From JBHGYD01 sp041920415 (GTDB lineage Bacteria > Bacillota > Bacilli > Bacillales > Anoxybacillaceae): DNA of 6,659 bases. The notes below the pieces were generated by a model. It did no database searches and had not been told where the DNA came from. It saw only the letters and a list, made by a program, of their open reading frames with translations. Below are positions 6,541 through 6,659 of the stretch, one piece after another; the stretch's first letter is position 1, and every line of letters starts with the position of its first letter. Made by a program: the position numbers and the translations under genes. Where the stretch lies: positions 1 through 6,659 of the forward strand of contig JBHGYD010000023.1 in NCBI GenBank assembly GCA_041920415.1, read 5' to 3'.

Positions 6541-6570
6541 GCTTTTTTTGGGGACTTGAACAAAAAAAGC
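6541..6570. repeat. 10-bp perfect inverted repeat near the presumed IS end
   Basis: GCTTTTTTTG (6541-6550) and CAAAAAAAGC (6561-6570) are exact reverse complements separated by ten bases. It is not followed by a T-run and its stem is A/T-rich, so it is not a normal terminator. It may be a terminal or subterminal recognition structure of the element. Its right half overlaps the -35 to -10 spacer of the adjacent promoter. Confidence 0.6.
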
Positions 6571-6584
6571 CCTCTTGGTATGAT
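6556..6584 (+). promoter_or_regulatory. Candidate sigma-A promoter inside the IS end
   Basis: TTGAAC (6556-6561) and TATGAT (6579-6584) are separated by exactly 17 bp and match the consensus in four and five of six positions. RNA would start near 6591, giving a leader of about 50 nt before the GTG at 6642. It is one of the better promoter matches in the window and presumably serves the transposase. Confidence 0.6.
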
Positions 6585-6634
6585 TCGGGGGTGTCAAACG
6601 GATAAATTGACCCCTAAATTGAATACCAAGGAGG
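6571..6634 (+). promoter_or_regulatory. Nested hairpin that sequesters the transposase ribosome binding site
   Basis: The outer stem pairs CCTCTTGGTAT (6571-6581) with ATACCAAGGAGG (6623-6634) over 11 bp with one bulged G, so the 3' arm contains the Shine-Dalgarno AAGGAGG (6628-6634). The inner stem pairs GGG-T-GTCAA (6589-6597, T6592 bulged) with TTGACCCC (6607-6614) around a nine-base loop. The outer 5' arm lies upstream of the predicted start at about 6591, so only RNA entering from outside would form the full structure. Confidence 0.6.
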
Positions 6635-6641
6635 ACTATAC

Positions 6642-6659
6642 GTGAATTCTACTCAAAAT
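6642..6659 (+). CDS. Start of a putative transposase (partial, six codons)
   Basis: A GTG start lies seven bases after a strong AAGGAGG (6628-6634), and the frame stays open to the window edge, giving MNSTQN. No usable start exists upstream in this frame because a TAA lies at 6615-6617. The first residues resemble bacillar IS110-family transposases, but six residues cannot establish a family. It is not SerRS, which begins near MLD in this group. The gene is in the same direction as the T-box, so T-box read-through would enter it. Its neighbours upstream are a promoter and a hairpin that buries its ribosome binding site in longer transcripts. Confidence 0.5.

Larger units (their letters stand above)
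6532..6659 (+). mobile_element. Probable left end of an insertion sequence (IS110-like?), truncated by the window
   Basis: Sequence between the T-box and the expected serS is replaced by dense structure unlike the surrounding genes. There is a 10-bp inverted repeat (6541-6550/6561-6570), a promoter-like pair (6556-6584), and nested stems ending in a Shine-Dalgarno and a GTG-started ORF. The exact left boundary is unknown (about 6526-6541) and no target duplication can be judged. The six visible residues resemble IS110-family transposase starts as I remember them, which is weak evidence. The non-coding end is at most about 115 nt, shorter than the roughly 177-nt bridge RNA of IS621, so any bridge RNA would have to be shorter or located elsewhere. 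Confidence 0.5.

Noticed and set aside
6541..6570. Second terminator after the T-box
   Set aside because: The stem is almost all A/T at its core and is followed by CCTCTTGG rather than a T-run.

Overview
The window comes from a low-to-moderate G+C Bacillaceae chromosome, probably near Anoxybacillus/Geobacillus. The gene order 5S rRNA, yaaC (reverse), guaB, dacA, pdxS, pdxT, serine T-box matches the origin-proximal block of Bacillus subtilis (rrnO-yaaC-guaB-dacA-pdxS-pdxT-serS). The 5S sequence and protein signatures also look bacillar. The genus is inferred, not proven.

Layout. Positions 1-270 hold no credible protein gene. They carry two tandem, diverged units of about 120 bp whose paired segments change together, which points to a structured RNA. 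A hairpin then leads into the 5S rRNA (about 317-433), followed by a strong rho-independent terminator. yaaC (515-1501, minus) converges on the rRNA operon. guaB (1631-3097) is IMP dehydrogenase with its own promoter and terminator. dacA (3198-4547) is the PBP5-type D,D-carboxypeptidase, also with its own promoter and terminator. pdxS (4728-5612) and pdxT (5630-6208) are the two subunits of PLP synthase, 17 nt apart and presumably co-transcribed. From about 6274 to 6502 lies a full T-box leader with a UCC (serine) specifier and a UGGC antiterminator bulge, fitting serS.

The surprise is at the right edge. After the T-box terminator and an orphan Shine-Dalgarno (6520-6525), serS does not appear. 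The sequence changes to what looks like the left end of an insertion sequence: inverted-repeat structures, a good sigma-A-type promoter (TTGAAC-N17-TATGAT), and a Shine-Dalgarno with a GTG-started ORF of which only six codons fall in the window. These resemble the start of an IS110-family transposase, a tentative call. The element is oriented so that serine T-box read-through would run into the transposase, but a hairpin formed only in read-through RNA would bury the transposase ribosome binding site.

The genes join housekeeping functions: GMP synthesis (GuaB), peptidoglycan trimming (DacA), vitamin B6 synthesis (PdxS/PdxT) and, normally, seryl-tRNA synthesis. Apart from the right edge and the RNA repeats on the left, the region is ordinary conserved core genome.
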